A DNA stretch of 64,000 nt, taken from positions 124,001 to 188,000 of the forward strand of contig NZ_RSEK01000002.1 in assembly GCF_003958635.1 (NCBI RefSeq), written 5' to 3'. Source of the stretch: Altericroceibacterium xinjiangense (GTDB taxonomy: Bacteria > Pseudomonadota > Alphaproteobacteria > Sphingomonadales > Sphingomonadaceae). A model generated the notes under the pieces. It saw only the letters and a program-made list of their open reading frames with translations. It was not told the origin of the DNA and searched no databases. This document shows positions 44,092 through 55,052 of the stretch, in pieces (the stretch's first letter is position 1; every line of letters begins with the position of its first letter). Both the position numbers and the translations under genes were made by a program.

Positions 44092-44685
44092 ATGACCCTC
44101 GTGACCGATATGACGCAGTCCATCGCCCGCGAGCCCGGCGATCCCGAAGTGGTGGAAACCGGCCACAGCTCGCTGACCGGCCTCGACAAGGCAGCCCGCG
44201 CGCTCGGCTGGTTCTCCCTCGGCCTCGGCCTTGCCGAAGTGTTCGCCGCGGGCAAGATCGCCGACACGCTGGGCGTCGAAGGCAAGGAAGGGCTGATCCG
44301 CACGTATGGCGTGCGCGAACTCGGCGCCGGCATGATGTCCCTGTCGCTCAACAAGGAGACCGGGATCGGCAGCCGCGTGGCCGGCGACGCGCTCGACATG
44401 GCGACGCTGCTGCCCGTGCTGATGAGCAGCCGGAAGAAGGGCAACGTGCTGATCGCCCTCGCGGTCGTCGCCGGAATAGCCGCGCTCGACACCTACGTCT
44501 TCACCGCGCTCAAGAAGGAAAACGCCCGGAGCGAACCCCCGCGCGACTTCAGCGACCGCTCCGGCTTCCCCGGCGGTGTCCAGGCCGCACGCGGGGCAGC
44601 GCTCAAGAACTTCGAAACCCCTCGGGATTTCCAGGTGACCACTCGCGAAGACCAGCCGCCGGTCCCCCGGCTACCCGCGATCTGA
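44092..44685 (+). CDS. Membrane protein of unknown function downstream of alcohol dehydrogenase
   Basis: 197 aa starting 10 nt after the dehydrogenase stop, GGAGCG upstream of the ATG. Hydrophobic segments at about 36-56 and 120-140, with a possible third at about 95-110. The polar C-terminus is Pro/Arg-rich (QVTTREDQPPVPRLPAI). Not recognised by name. Cotranscription with the zinc dehydrogenase is near-certain from spacing. Confidence 0.7.
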   Translation: MTLVTDMTQSIAREPGDPEVVETGHSSLTGLDKAARALGWFSLGLGLAEVFAAGKIADTLGVEGKEGLIRTYGVRELGAGMMSLSLNKETGIGSRVAGDALDMATLLPVLMSSRKKGNVLIALAVVAGIAALDTYVFTALKKENARSEPPRDFSDRSGFPGGVQAARGAALKNFETPRDFQVTTREDQPPVPRLPAI

Positions 44686-44702
44686 GAGCCAGGACGGGGA
44701 GG

Positions 44703-45419
44703 TCAGCCCTCCTCGTCCCACTCCTCCAGCAAGCCGAAGCTGTCGATCTTCGGCGGAACGTACCGCGCGCCCGAAGCGATCAGCGCCTGCCGCTCCTCTT
44801 CCCACGCCGCTTCCAATTCCATCCGCCAGCCAGTCGCCTTGCGCATGATCGAGGCGCGGATTTCCGCAAGCTGCGCCGGACTGCGAGCGGTCTGCCGCGC
44901 CTCCCACTCCTGCTCCAGCCGATCATAGACCGGATGCCCGGGCCGCAAGTCCTCGAACCGGCCGGTCGAGCCGTACCGCTCCGGCCGCCGCTGCCGCAGG
45001 AAGAACTGCACGAGGGAGTTGTCGTGCTTCCTGTACCAGCCGAGTAATTCGCCGGATGAGACGATCGGCCGCTCCTCGCCCTCGATGGCCCGGGCCAGCG
45101 CGCAATCCTCCAGCCGGGAGACCCCGCGGTCCAGCGCCATGTCCCACGCTTCCCGAAAGCCTTCCGCCCCCGGCCGCTGCCGCAACTTGTAAAGCGCCTC
45201 CAGGCTCTTGCCGATGGCCTTGGCCGCTTGCGTCACGATCCCGGTGGCCGCGAGCGCGGCAATGAATTCCCGCTGCTTGTCCGCGGTGATCGAATTGCGG
45301 CGCGGATGAACGTGCGGCACCGGCGCGAAGGAAAGCAGCGGATCGTCCGCATCCGGCAGATCCCCCCGAAACGCCGCCGCCGAAGTCCGGCGGGCAGGGC
45401 GGCTGGAAGCGCACACCAC
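44703..45419 (-). CDS. Putative DNA-binding protein (terminase-small-subunit-like HTH), start uncertain
   Basis: The reliable part begins at about 45345: PHVHPRRNSITADKQREFIA followed by ALAATGIVTQAAKAIGKSLE, a helix-turn-helix-like segment as in phage terminase small subunits, then a helical charged tail ending LLEEWDEEG. The frame stays open to 46031 through GC-rich low-complexity sequence, so the start cannot be read directly; the GTG at 45419 (after GGGAGAG) or at 45320 are the best candidates, giving 238 or 205 aa. No phage genes lie nearby. Role unknown. Confidence 0.5.
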   Translation of the reverse strand: MVCASSRPARRTSAAAFRGDLPDADDPLLSFAPVPHVHPRRNSITADKQREFIAALAATGIVTQAAKAIGKSLEALYKLRQRPGAEGFREAWDMALDRGVSRLEDCALARAIEGEERPIVSSGELLGWYRKHDNSLVQFFLRQRRPERYGSTGRFEDLRPGHPVYDRLEQEWEARQTARSPAQLAEIRASIMRKATGWRMELEAAWEEERQALIASGARYVPPKIDSFGLLEEWDEEG

Positions 45420-45445
45420 CTCTCCCCTCCCGTTCGCGGGAGAGG
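45419..45445. repeat. Inverted repeat CCTCTCCC / GGGAGAGG
   Basis: Perfect 8-nt arms (45419-45426 and 45438-45445) with an 11-nt spacer containing CGTTCGC. Similar short palindromes are dispersed in many proteobacterial genomes. It overlaps the candidate start of the HTH-like gene. Confidence 0.55.
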
Positions 45446-46006
45446 CCGGGGGAGGGCAGCCCTGCGTCCCCCCGGCACGCCCGCCCGGAGAAGAGCCCCC
45501 ACCGGACGCCGCGCCAGCACCCGAGACCCGCTCGCCCCGCGCCCCTTCATCCTCCACCCAGACCGCACCCGGCCCGGCCGCCGCTTCCCATGCAGCCCGA
45601 GCCTCCCGCACCCGAGCCTCCGCCCGCTCCCGCCGCGCCCCCACCCCGGCGCCGAGGGAATCGGAACCCCCGTCCGCCTCCGAACAAGCTCCGGCCCCCG
45701 CGTCGGCAGATTCCCCTCCCGCGTGCGGGGATTCGCAGACCGCCCCCACCGCCAGCGGCCGGGGATCGGCCGCCGCAGGCGATCCCACTCCCGGCCCTCC
45801 CGACGCCGGACGAACCACCCCACCGGCGCCCCGCAGGCAAGCCTGCGAGACACCCTGCTCCTCGCCCTTGGGCGAAACTCGAATGCGCGTGACCATGCCC
45901 AAGGGGTGGCAGAGGGCAAAACCTGTAGGGAAGGGGAATGTTGGCCGAGGGCGGGCTAGTGGGCTCCGGGTCGAGCGACGCGGTAGCAGCCCCTCGTTCA
46001 TGGGGA
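45446..46006. other. Very GC-rich low-complexity stretch, no supported gene
   Basis: About 560 nt strongly enriched in Gly/Ala/Pro/Arg codons in every frame. Long frames are open on both strands (for example 45228-45959 plus, 45233-45919 minus), which means stops are absent rather than that genes are present. None shows a family motif. It separates the HTH-like gene from the EAL gene on the same strand. Confidence 0.6.
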
Positions 46007-47824
46007 TCAGTTCGGCTGGAAGGGGCCCCATCCGGCGATCAGCTGCGGAGCGCTCGATTCAGATTGGCTGGAGGCGTGCCTTGCCGAAAGCCACTCCAGC
46101 ATCCGCCCGGGCTTCATCGGGCGCGCCAAACCATACCCTTGGGCTTCGTGGCAGCCCATCTCCCGAAGCGTGTCGGCCACGGCAGTGGTTTCGACGCCTT
46201 CGGCCACGACGCGGTAGCCTTGCTCGGAGAAGAGCCCGATCATGGAGCGCACCAGCCGGTTCCGGCGCGGGTTGCCTTCAAGATCGGAGATGAAGGAGCG
46301 GTCCAGCTTGATGGTATCGGCCGGTATCGTCTGCAGATAGGAGAGGCTGCTGTAACCCGTCCCGAAATCGTCGATCGCGATGTGAAATCCAGCAGCGGCA
46401 AGCGCCGCCAGTTGCTCGGCTCCCGATCCATTCTCCGAAATAGCGGCGCTTTCCGTCACCTCCAGTTCGAGATCATCCGGAGAGAGCTGGTGTTTCGACA
46501 AGCAGTAGCTGACCCGCGCGGCGAGATCGTGTTCCGAAAGATTGCTGCCTGATATGTTGACCGAAAAGCGTCCGTTGAAGCCGGCGCTGCGGAAGGCGGA
46601 CAGAAGCCCCAGGGAATGATCGAGCACCCAGTCCGTCATCGCGCGGGCCAGCGGCGATTGCTCGACAATCGGGATGAATTCAGCTGGGGAAATTCCACCC
46701 AGCTCTGGATGGTCCCAGCGCAGGAGTGCCTCGGCGCTCAGGCACTCGCCTGTCCTCAGGTCAATGCGGGGCTGCAGTGCCATCGTCAGCTGATCGGGGG
46801 CGGTAAGCGCATCGGCAAAGTCTGCGAGCAGGCGATAGCTGCGGCGATGTATATCGTCGCTCATCGCGGAATGCACGCTCACCAGCGCCTTCGATGCACG
46901 CGCATCAAGTGCCGCGCCATACGCGACGCGCAGAACGTCGGCGGATGCCGTTTCGCCGAGCACGAGTGGAAACATGCCGACGGCAAGCGATGCGATCGGA
47001 CGGAGCGCGGCGTCAGCGAAACGGCCCTGCAGGCTTTCCTCCAGCTTTGCACGGTAGTGCTCCTCATCCGACAGGTTCTGGATGATTGCCGCGAATTGCG
47101 TTGACGCCACATGATAGACCCGGTTCGGCTTCAACGCCGAGCGAATGAGAGGAGTGGCCTGCCGCACCATGGCATCGATGAAGCCGGGCCCGAGCACGCG
47201 CAGGCCTCGGCTCAATTGCTCCGGCGGTGCAAGGTCGACCAGAACTGCGAGCCGGCGCTCACCCGGACGCTCTTGGGCATCGTCGTCGAGATCCTCGAGA
47301 AACTGCGTGCGGTTCGGCAATCCGCTAAGCGGATCGATCCGCCCGAACGCATGCTGCAGCTCGATCTGCTGCATGACCATGGCGGCCAGGTCCTTGAGGG
47401 CCGCCACCTCCTCTGCGCTGGTTTCGCGCGGCTCGGTGCCGAGCACGCAGAGCGCGCCCAGGCCCTGACCTTCCCGGGTGACCAGCGATGCGCCGCAGTA
47501 GAAGCGTATACCCTGGCCCGCGAGAACGCTGTCCGCGTAGTAGGGATCGGCGAGAAGATCCGGAATCGCCAGGAAGTCGGTGGTCTCGGCCACTTGTGTG
47601 CACGGGGCCCGCTCGCGCGGAATCGAGCAGTGATCCCCGCCGACACGCGACTTGAACCACTGCCGATCACGGTCGGTGAGTGAAACGGCCGCAATCGGCA
47701 GGCCGAAAATCTGCGCTGCCATGCGCGTGATCCGGTTGAATGCCTCACTCGAAGGCGTATCCAGCAGTTCCAGCCGGTGCAGCGCATCGAGCCGCATCAC
47801 TTCGTTTTCAGCCGAAAGTCTCAT
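46007..47824 (-). CDS. GAF-GGDEF(degenerate)-EAL protein, probable c-di-GMP phosphodiesterase
   Basis: 605 aa from the ATG at 47824. GAF domain (about 15-160) with RQWFKSRVGGDHCSIPRE; GGDEF-like domain (about 163-330) that starts IDPLSGLPNRTQF but reads VASTQF (239-244) where GGDEF should be; EAL domain (about 345-585) with EALLRW (365-370), Asn423, Glu455/458, DDFGTG (485-490), Lys506 and EGVET (542-546). All phosphodiesterase residues are present, so it should hydrolyse c-di-GMP while the GGDEF part is inactive or regulatory. No signal peptide or membrane helix, so it is cytoplasmic. Confidence 0.9.
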   Translation of the reverse strand: MRLSAENEVMRLDALHRLELLDTPSSEAFNRITRMAAQIFGLPIAAVSLTDRDRQWFKSRVGGDHCSIPRERAPCTQVAETTDFLAIPDLLADPYYADSVLAGQGIRFYCGASLVTREGQGLGALCVLGTEPRETSAEEVAALKDLAAMVMQQIELQHAFGRIDPLSGLPNRTQFLEDLDDDAQERPGERRLAVLVDLAPPEQLSRGLRVLGPGFIDAMVRQATPLIRSALKPNRVYHVASTQFAAIIQNLSDEEHYRAKLEESLQGRFADAALRPIASLAVGMFPLVLGETASADVLRVAYGAALDARASKALVSVHSAMSDDIHRRSYRLLADFADALTAPDQLTMALQPRIDLRTGECLSAEALLRWDHPELGGISPAEFIPIVEQSPLARAMTDWVLDHSLGLLSAFRSAGFNGRFSVNISGSNLSEHDLAARVSYCLSKHQLSPDDLELEVTESAAISENGSGAEQLAALAAAGFHIAIDDFGTGYSSLSYLQTIPADTIKLDRSFISDLEGNPRRNRLVRSMIGLFSEQGYRVVAEGVETTAVADTLREMGCHEAQGYGLARPMKPGRMLEWLSARHASSQSESSAPQLIAGWGPFQPN

Positions 47825-47970
47825 GGCAAGGTAGCTCGCTTCATCCGCATGCCGATGAAGGCACGTGCGTGCGATAGCTGTAATCGATGCGGGACGGCCG
47901 GACGAGATAGGGAAAACGCGAGGTACCAGGCGCCTGGAAAATCGGGCATAAAGCCGCACGGGCGAACTCC

Positions 47971-47999
47971 TTGACCCCGCCTCCAAACCCCTCTAAACG
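47971..47999 (+). promoter_or_regulatory. Candidate promoter of the str operon (rpsL-rpsG-fusA-tuf)
   Basis: TTGACC (47971-47976), 17 nt, TAAACG (47994-47999). The -35 is five of six; the -10 resembles the proposed rplU promoter (TAACCG). Confidence 0.45.
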
Positions 48000-48130
48000 C
48001 GCGCCTATCCGAAGGGCAGGGTGCATGCACTCTCCCTTGGGCAGATAGAGCTGAACATTGCCGGTTTTGTCCCGGGGCCTTGGCGGCAGATTCGCCCAGG
48101 CCCTTCTATCGTTGGCTTCTGACGCAAGAG

Positions 48131-48183
48131 GCCCCAGCATGTCCTGGGGCTGCGCTTCCCGAAAGGGAGGCCTTTCGGGAAGC
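48131..48183 (+). other. Tandem hairpins in the rpsL leader
   Basis: Stem 1: GCCCCAG (48131-48137) with CTGGGGC (48144-48150). Stem 2: GCTTCCCGAAAGG (48154-48166) with CCTTTCGGGAAGC (48171-48183), 13 perfect pairs on a GAGG loop. No T-tract follows, so a protein-binding or processing structure is likelier than termination. Confidence 0.55.
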
Positions 48184-48356
48184 TTGGGGCGGCCGTCAAA
48201 GTAACCCGGTGCCAGTGGCGCGGGTGGAGTGTTTTCGGCTCGCGCGCTTTGGCCGCCTCGTGCGGCAGTCTCCGTTTCTGGCGGAGGTGCGGAAGTTGCG
48301 CGATCCCTCGTTCGCTTCATCCCGGCCGGTGCACCTTCATTCGGTGAAGGTAATTC

Positions 48357-48728
48357 ATGCCGACGATCAACCAGCTGGTCCGCAAGGGCCGCGAACCGCA
48401 GAAGGCCAAGAGCAAGGTCCCTGCGATGGAGCAGAACCCGCAGAAGCGCGGCGTTTGCACACGCGTCTACACGACGACCCCGAAGAAGCCGAACTCGGCG
48501 CTTCGCAAGGTGGCCAAGGTTCGCCTGACCAACGGGCGCGAAGTCATCTCCTACATCCCCGGCGAAGGCCACAACCTTCAGGAACACTCCGTTGTCCTGA
48601 TCCGCGGCGGCCGTGTGCGCGACCTTCCGGGCGTGCGCTACCACGTGCTGCGCGGCGTGCTCGATACGCAGGGCGTGAAGGACCGCAAGCAGAGCCGTTC
48701 CAAGTACGGCGCCAAGCGGCCCAAGTGA
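48357..48728 (+). CDS. rpsL: 30S ribosomal protein S12
   Basis: 123 aa. Decoding-centre protein; mutations in it give streptomycin resistance. Family blocks [31 protein letters not shown] (contains Lys of the resistance-determining PNSALRK motif) and [20 protein letters not shown] are intact, so the wild-type (sensitive) residues appear present. It heads the str operon. An inverted repeat element occupies the gap to rpsG. Confidence 0.98.
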   Translation: MPTINQLVRKGREPQKAKSKVPAMEQNPQKRGVCTRVYTTTPKKPNSALRKVAKVRLTNGREVISYIPGEGHNLQEHSVVLIRGGRVRDLPGVRYHVLRGVLDTQGVKDRKQSRSKYGAKRPK

Positions 48729-48740
48729 CGGTTCTCCAGG

Positions 48741-48850
48741 CCGTCATCCCGGCGCAGGCTGGGATCGCGTTCGGCTTGGGTATGTCTTTGGTGGATTGAA
48801 AGAGGTCCGGCTCAGCCGTCCGAAGTGCCAGCGTCTGCTGGGATGACGGG
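48741..48850. repeat. Inverted-repeat element between rpsL and rpsG
   Basis: Arms of about 22 nt (48741-48762 and 48829-48850) begin CCGTCATCCC and end GGGATGACGG, with 66 nt between and TTTTT following the right arm. Similar CGTCATCCCAGC palindromes are dispersed repeats in alphaproteobacteria. It may be transcribed as a long hairpin within the str mRNA. Confidence 0.6.
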
Positions 48851-48889
48851 TTTTTCCGGCGAGCTGGTCCGAATAAAGGAATTCTTACG

Positions 48890-49360
48890 ATGTCACGTCG
48901 TCGTCGTCCCGAAAAGCGGGAAATCCTGCCTGATCCGAAGTTCGGAGATCAGGTGCTGTCCAAGTTCATGAACAACCTGATGCTGGACGGGAAGAAGTCC
49001 ACCGCCGAACGTATCGTCTACGGTGCGCTCGAAACGGTTGAGACGCGGGCCAAGGCCGATCCGATCCAGATGTTCCACGATGCGCTGAACAACGTGAAGC
49101 CGTCCGTGGAAGTGCGCAGCCGCCGCGTCGGCGGTGCGACGTATCAGGTTCCGGTTGAAGTCCGTCCGGAACGCGCCCAGGCGCTCGCCATCCGCTGGCT
49201 GATCACGGCCGCTCGCGGCCGGGCCGAAACCACCATGTCGGCGCGCCTCTCGGGTGAGCTGATGGATGCGGCCAACAATCGCGGCAACGCGGTCAAGAAG
49301 CGGGAAGACACGCACCGCATGGCTGACGCCAACCGGGCCTTCTCGCACTACCGCTGGTAA
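48890..49360 (+). CDS. rpsG: 30S ribosomal protein S7
   Basis: 156 aa. Primary 16S rRNA-binding protein of the 30S head. Opens [18 protein letters not shown]; also [35 protein letters not shown] and the terminal region [21 protein letters not shown]. In E. coli, S7 represses translation of its operon by binding the rpsL-rpsG gap; here that gap holds an inserted-looking repeat. Confidence 0.98.
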   Translation: MSRRRRPEKREILPDPKFGDQVLSKFMNNLMLDGKKSTAERIVYGALETVETRAKADPIQMFHDALNNVKPSVEVRSRRVGGATYQVPVEVRPERAQALAIRWLITAARGRAETTMSARLSGELMDAANNRGNAVKKREDTHRMADANRAFSHYRW

Positions 49361-49444
49361 TCGCGGGCCGTCTTTAAACGGTCACACGAACAACCATATG
49401 GGGGACGCCTTCACCGGCTCCCCCAGACACTTGAGGAAATTTCC

Positions 49445-51538
<2,094 letters not shown>

Positions 51539-51627
51539 GCGCAAGCGACAGTCTAGGGGCGGCGCCTGTTCGGCGGGCGCCGTCTCAACCCCGACATCCG
51601 AATTCCTGAAAACAGAGGTTACAGCAC

Positions 51628-52803
51628 ATGGCTAAGGAAAAATTCCAGCGGAACAAGCCGCACTGCAACATCGGCACGATCGGTCACGTCGACCACGGCA
51701 AGACTACGCTGACGGCGGCGATCACGAAGGTTCTGGGCGCTCCGGTTGATTTCGCAAACATCGACAAGGCTCCGGAAGAGCGTGAGCGCGGCATCACCAT
51801 CTCGACGGCTCACGTCGAGTACGAGACCGACGCTCGCCACTACGCGCACGTCGATTGCCCGGGCCACGCCGACTACGTAAAGAACATGATCACCGGTGCG
51901 GCCCAGATGGACGGTGCCATCCTGGTGGTGAATGCTGCCGACGGACCGATGCCCCAGACCCGTGAGCACATCCTGCTCGCCCGTCAGGTCGGCGTGCCGG
52001 CGCTGGTTGTCTACATGAACAAGGTGGATCAGGTCGACGACGAGGAAATCCTCGAGCTGGTGGAACTGGAAGTGCGCGAGCTGCTGTCCAGCTACGACTT
52101 CCCGGGCGACGATATCCCCATCGTCAAGGGTTCGGCTCTGGCCGCGCTCGAGGGTCGTGATCCGGAGATCGGCGAGAACTCGATCATGGAGCTGATGAAG
52201 GCTGTCGACGAGCACATCCCGCAGCCCGACCGTCCCATCGACCGTCCGTTCCTGATGCCCGTGGAGGACGTGTTCTCAATCTCCGGTCGTGGCACCGTGG
52301 TCACCGGCCGCGTCGAGTCCGGGATCGTCAAGGTCGGCGAGGAAGTTGAAATCGTCGGTATCAAGGAAACGCGCAAGACCACGGTCACGGGCGTCGAAAT
52401 GTTCCGCAAGCTGCTCGATCAGGGTCAGGCCGGCGACAACATCGGTGCGCTGGTTCGCGGCGTGGCTCGCGAGGATGTTGAGCGCGGCCAAGTGCTGTGC
52501 AAGCCCGGTTCGGTTACGCCGCACACCGAGTTCAGCGCCGAAGTCTACGTGCTGTCGAAGGATGAGGGTGGCCGTCACACGCCGTTCTTCGCCAACTACC
52601 GCCCGCAGTTCTACTTCCGCACCACCGACGTGACCGGCGAAGTTGTCTTGCCTGAAGGCACTGAGATGGTGATGCCCGGTGACAACGTGACGATCGGCGT
52701 CAAGTTGATCGCGCCGATCGCGATGGATGAAGGCCTGCGCTTCGCAATTCGCGAAGGTGGCCGGACCGTCGGTTCTGGGGTTGTCAGCAAGATCAGTAAG
52801 TAA
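51628..52803 (+). CDS. tuf: Elongation factor Tu
   Basis: 391 aa. Delivers aminoacyl-tRNA to the ribosome. [16 protein letters not shown] (P-loop), [12 protein letters not shown], the NKVDQVD box (NKxD) and domains II/III ([51 protein letters not shown]) are intact. One copy here; proteobacteria often have a second elsewhere. A hairpin with T-run follows before rpsJ, so str and S10 operons may be separately transcribed. Confidence 0.99.
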   Translation: MAKEKFQRNKPHCNIGTIGHVDHGKTTLTAAITKVLGAPVDFANIDKAPEERERGITISTAHVEYETDARHYAHVDCPGHADYVKNMITGAAQMDGAILVVNAADGPMPQTREHILLARQVGVPALVVYMNKVDQVDDEEILELVELEVRELLSSYDFPGDDIPIVKGSALAALEGRDPEIGENSIMELMKAVDEHIPQPDRPIDRPFLMPVEDVFSISGRGTVVTGRVESGIVKVGEEVEIVGIKETRKTTVTGVEMFRKLLDQGQAGDNIGALVRGVAREDVERGQVLCKPGSVTPHTEFSAEVYVLSKDEGGRHTPFFANYRPQFYFRTTDVTGEVVLPEGTEMVMPGDNVTIGVKLIAPIAMDEGLRFAIREGGRTVGSGVVSKISK

Positions 52804-52873
52804 TATAGGCGCCCTATCGGCCGGGTCCTTCGGGATTCGGCCGGTCAGGATTTGCTTTGAAAATCATTGGGGG

Positions 52874-52935
52874 CCGCCCCTTCCCAGTCACTTCGGTGTG
52901 AAGGTCTGGTGAGGCGGGGCGGCTTCTTGTTTTTG
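52874..52935 (+). terminator. Terminator or attenuator between tuf and rpsJ
   Basis: GCCGCCCC (52874-52881) pairs with GGGGCGGC (52917-52924), enclosing a branched loop with an inner CAC/GTG stem, and the right arm is followed by TTCTTGTTTTT (52925-52935). It lies 43 nt before the rpsJ ATG, the position of S10 leader attenuators in other bacteria. Confidence 0.6.
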
Positions 52936-52977
52936 GGTCAGATGACCTTTTCGGCTCTTTCGCATCGGCAGTAGGAC

Positions 52978-53289
52978 ATGGAAGCTCAAAATATCCGCAT
53001 TCGCCTGAAGGCGTTCGATCACCGCGTGCTTGACCAGGCAACTGGCGAGATTGCGGACACCGCCCGCCGTACCGGTGCGCTCATCCGGGGCCCCATTCCT
53101 CTCCCGACACGCATCGAGAAGTTCACCGTGAACCGCGGTCCGCATATCGACAAGAAGTCGCGGGAGCAGTTTGAAGTGCGCACCTATAAGCGGCTGCTCG
53201 ACATTGTGCAGCCCAACGCCCAGACGGTCGACGCGCTGATGAAGCTGGACCTCGCCGCTGGCGTGAACGTCGAAATCAAGCTGGCGTAA
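52978..53289 (+). CDS. rpsJ: 30S ribosomal protein S10
   Basis: 103 aa, first gene of the S10 operon. Sequence features [35 protein letters not shown] and [15 protein letters not shown] are conserved; S10 also joins NusB in antitermination. The start ATG is preceded only by a weak ribosome binding site (GCAGTAGGAC). It is followed by an unusually long 245-nt gap to rplC. Confidence 0.98.
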   Translation: MEAQNIRIRLKAFDHRVLDQATGEIADTARRTGALIRGPIPLPTRIEKFTVNRGPHIDKKSREQFEVRTYKRLLDIVQPNAQTVDALMKLDLAAGVNVEIKLA

Positions 53290-53534
53290 GCCGGCAGCTG
53301 CAGGCGCCCTGCACGGCGGGGTGCCCTAGGGCAAGGCCGCTCCTTTTCGGCCATAGGCTTCCGCCCAGTCGGAGGCTTAAGCAAAGGGATACCGCCGGAC
53401 ATCCGTCCGGGCTGCGTCCCCCGTCTCGCTTCCACGTTGGAGGCACTCAGCCCAGGCGGGGCGATGCATGACAATCAGGGCTGAACACGCCTTCCGGGAA
53501 TGGCCCGGCAGGCCTCTGTTGAGGAGATTGGATC
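53290..53534 (+). other. Long structured gap between rpsJ and rplC, no supported gene
   Basis: 245 nt with several local palindromes (GCCCTAGGGC at about 53321; GCTTCCG/CGGAGGC at about 53358-53379; GGGCTG/CAGCCC at about 53408-53454 with an inner GCTTCCA/TGGAGGC stem). Overall this looks like folded RNA. GAGGAG lies just before the rplC ATG. Confidence 0.5.
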
Positions 53535-54425
53535 ATGCGCACTGGCGTGATCGTGAAAAAAGTCGGGATGACCCGCCTGTTTCAGGAAGACGGCCGCCAC
53601 GTTCCGGTGACCGTTCTGGCTTTGGAAGATTGCCAGGTCGTGTCCCACCGCACCAGTGACCGTGACGGTTACGTCGCGCTCCAGGTGGGTTCGGGCGAGG
53701 CCAAGCAGAAGAACGTCAACAAGCCGCAGCGCGAACATTTCGCCAAGGCACAGGTTCCGCTCAAGATGAAGCTCGCCGAGTTTCGTCTCGAGAGCGAAGA
53801 TGGCCTCCTGCCCGTCGGCGCGACGATCAGTGCCGAGCACTTCGTTGCCGGACAGAAGGTGGACATCACCGGTCACACGCAGGGCAAGGGCTTCGCCGGC
53901 GTGATGAAGCGCTGGAACTTTGGCGGCCTTCGTGCCAGCCACGGCGTCTCGCTCAGCCACCGCTCGCATGGTTCTACCGGTCAGCGGCAAGATCCCGGCA
54001 AGGTTTTCAAGAACAAGAAGATGGCCGGTCACATGGGTGACCGTCAGCGCACGCAGCAGAACCTCGAAGTTGTTCGGACGGACGCTGAGCGTGGCCTCAT
54101 CTTCGTGAAGGGCTCGGTGCCGGGCGCTACCAATGGCTGGCTGCTGGTTCGTGATGCGGTCAAGTTGGCTGCGCCGGAAGGTCTGCCGTTCCCGGGTGCA
54201 GTGCTTGAGCGCAAGACTGCGCAGGCCGATCATGACGAAGCTCCGGCCGGCTTGGTCGAAGCTGCGGCCGTTGAGCCGATCGACGGCGGGCCGACCGCCG
54301 CGGAAGCGACCGCAATGGTCAAGGAACAGCAGGCGGGAGCGGGCACGGACACGACGCCTGCGGCCGACGAAGTCAACCCCGGCGAGAGCAACGTGCCCGA
54401 CGCCGATGAGAACAAGGAGGGCTGA
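53535..54425 (+). CDS. rplC: 50S ribosomal protein L3 with acidic C-terminal extension
   Basis: 296 aa against about 210 in E. coli. The core (1-215) has [17 protein letters not shown] and the peptidyl-transferase loop [20 protein letters not shown]. After residue about 215 comes an acidic, Ala/Glu/Asp/Pro-rich tail (ending DADENKEG), probably disordered. L3 assembles early in the 50S subunit. rplD follows after 3 nt. Confidence 0.97.
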   Translation: MRTGVIVKKVGMTRLFQEDGRHVPVTVLALEDCQVVSHRTSDRDGYVALQVGSGEAKQKNVNKPQREHFAKAQVPLKMKLAEFRLESEDGLLPVGATISAEHFVAGQKVDITGHTQGKGFAGVMKRWNFGGLRASHGVSLSHRSHGSTGQRQDPGKVFKNKKMAGHMGDRQRTQQNLEVVRTDAERGLIFVKGSVPGATNGWLLVRDAVKLAAPEGLPFPGAVLERKTAQADHDEAPAGLVEAAAVEPIDGGPTAAEATAMVKEQQAGAGTDTTPAADEVNPGESNVPDADENKEG

Positions 54426-54428
54426 TCC

Positions 54429-55052
54429 GTGAAGGTGAAGGTCCAAAATCTCGACGGGCAGGAAGCTGGCGAACTCGAGCTCAATGAGGCCGTTTTCGGC
54501 ATCGAGCCGCGCGCCGACATCCTCCATCGCGTCGTTACCTGGCAGCTTGAGAATCGTCGCGCTACCGCACGTGCTGCTCGTGAGCGCTCGGACGTAGCGC
54601 GCACCGGCAAGAAGTGGGGTCGCCAGAAGGGCGGCGGCACGGCTCGTCACGGCGATCGCAAGGCTCCGATCTTTATTGGCGGCGGCAAGGCTCACGGACC
54701 CCGCAGGCGGGATTTCGACATCTCGCTGAACAAGAAGATCCGTGCTCTCGGTCTGAAGATGGCATTGTCCAGCAAGGCCCAGAATGGCCTAGTGATTGTC
54801 GACAGCCTCGAGCTGAAGGATGGCAAGACCAAGGCGGTTGCCGAAGCTTTCGGCAAGGCTGGCTTCAACGGCAAGGTGCTGGTGATCGACGGCGAGCAGG
54901 TCGACGGTGCGTTTCAGCGCGCTGCACACAACCTGCCGGGCGTGGATGTGCTGCCGGCGATCGGCGCAAACGTCTACGATATCCTGAAGCACGACACGCT
55001 GGTCCTGACCCGCGCCGCGGTCGAAAAGCTGGAGGCGCGGTTCAATGGCTAA
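54429..55052 (+). CDS. rplD: 50S ribosomal protein L4
   Basis: 207 aa, GTG start at 54429. Contains [19 protein letters not shown], the exit-tunnel loop [20 protein letters not shown], and the globular C-terminal part. In E. coli, L4 autoregulates the S10 operon by attenuation and translation repression, so the upstream structures may be its targets here. It overlaps rplW by 8 nt. Confidence 0.97.
   Translation: MKVKVQNLDGQEAGELELNEAVFGIEPRADILHRVVTWQLENRRATARAARERSDVARTGKKWGRQKGGGTARHGDRKAPIFIGGGKAHGPRRRDFDISLNKKIRALGLKMALSSKAQNGLVIVDSLELKDGKTKAVAEAFGKAGFNGKVLVIDGEQVDGAFQRAAHNLPGVDVLPAIGANVYDILKHDTLVLTRAAVEKLEARFNG

Larger units (their letters stand above)
47825..48356 (+). promoter_or_regulatory. 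Intergenic region: long leader of the str operon
   Basis: 532 nt between the EAL gene (minus) and rpsL (plus) with no supported gene. It holds a promoter candidate at 47971-47999 and two tandem hairpins at 48131-48183. If the promoter is right, rpsL has a leader of about 350 nt, long enough for ribosomal-protein feedback control. No EAL-gene promoter was recognised on the minus strand. Confidence 0.5.

Noticed and set aside
45228-45959. 243-codon plus-strand Arg/Pro-rich frame
   Set aside because: Other frames on both strands are open over the same GC-rich DNA; no ribosome binding site or homology-like feature.
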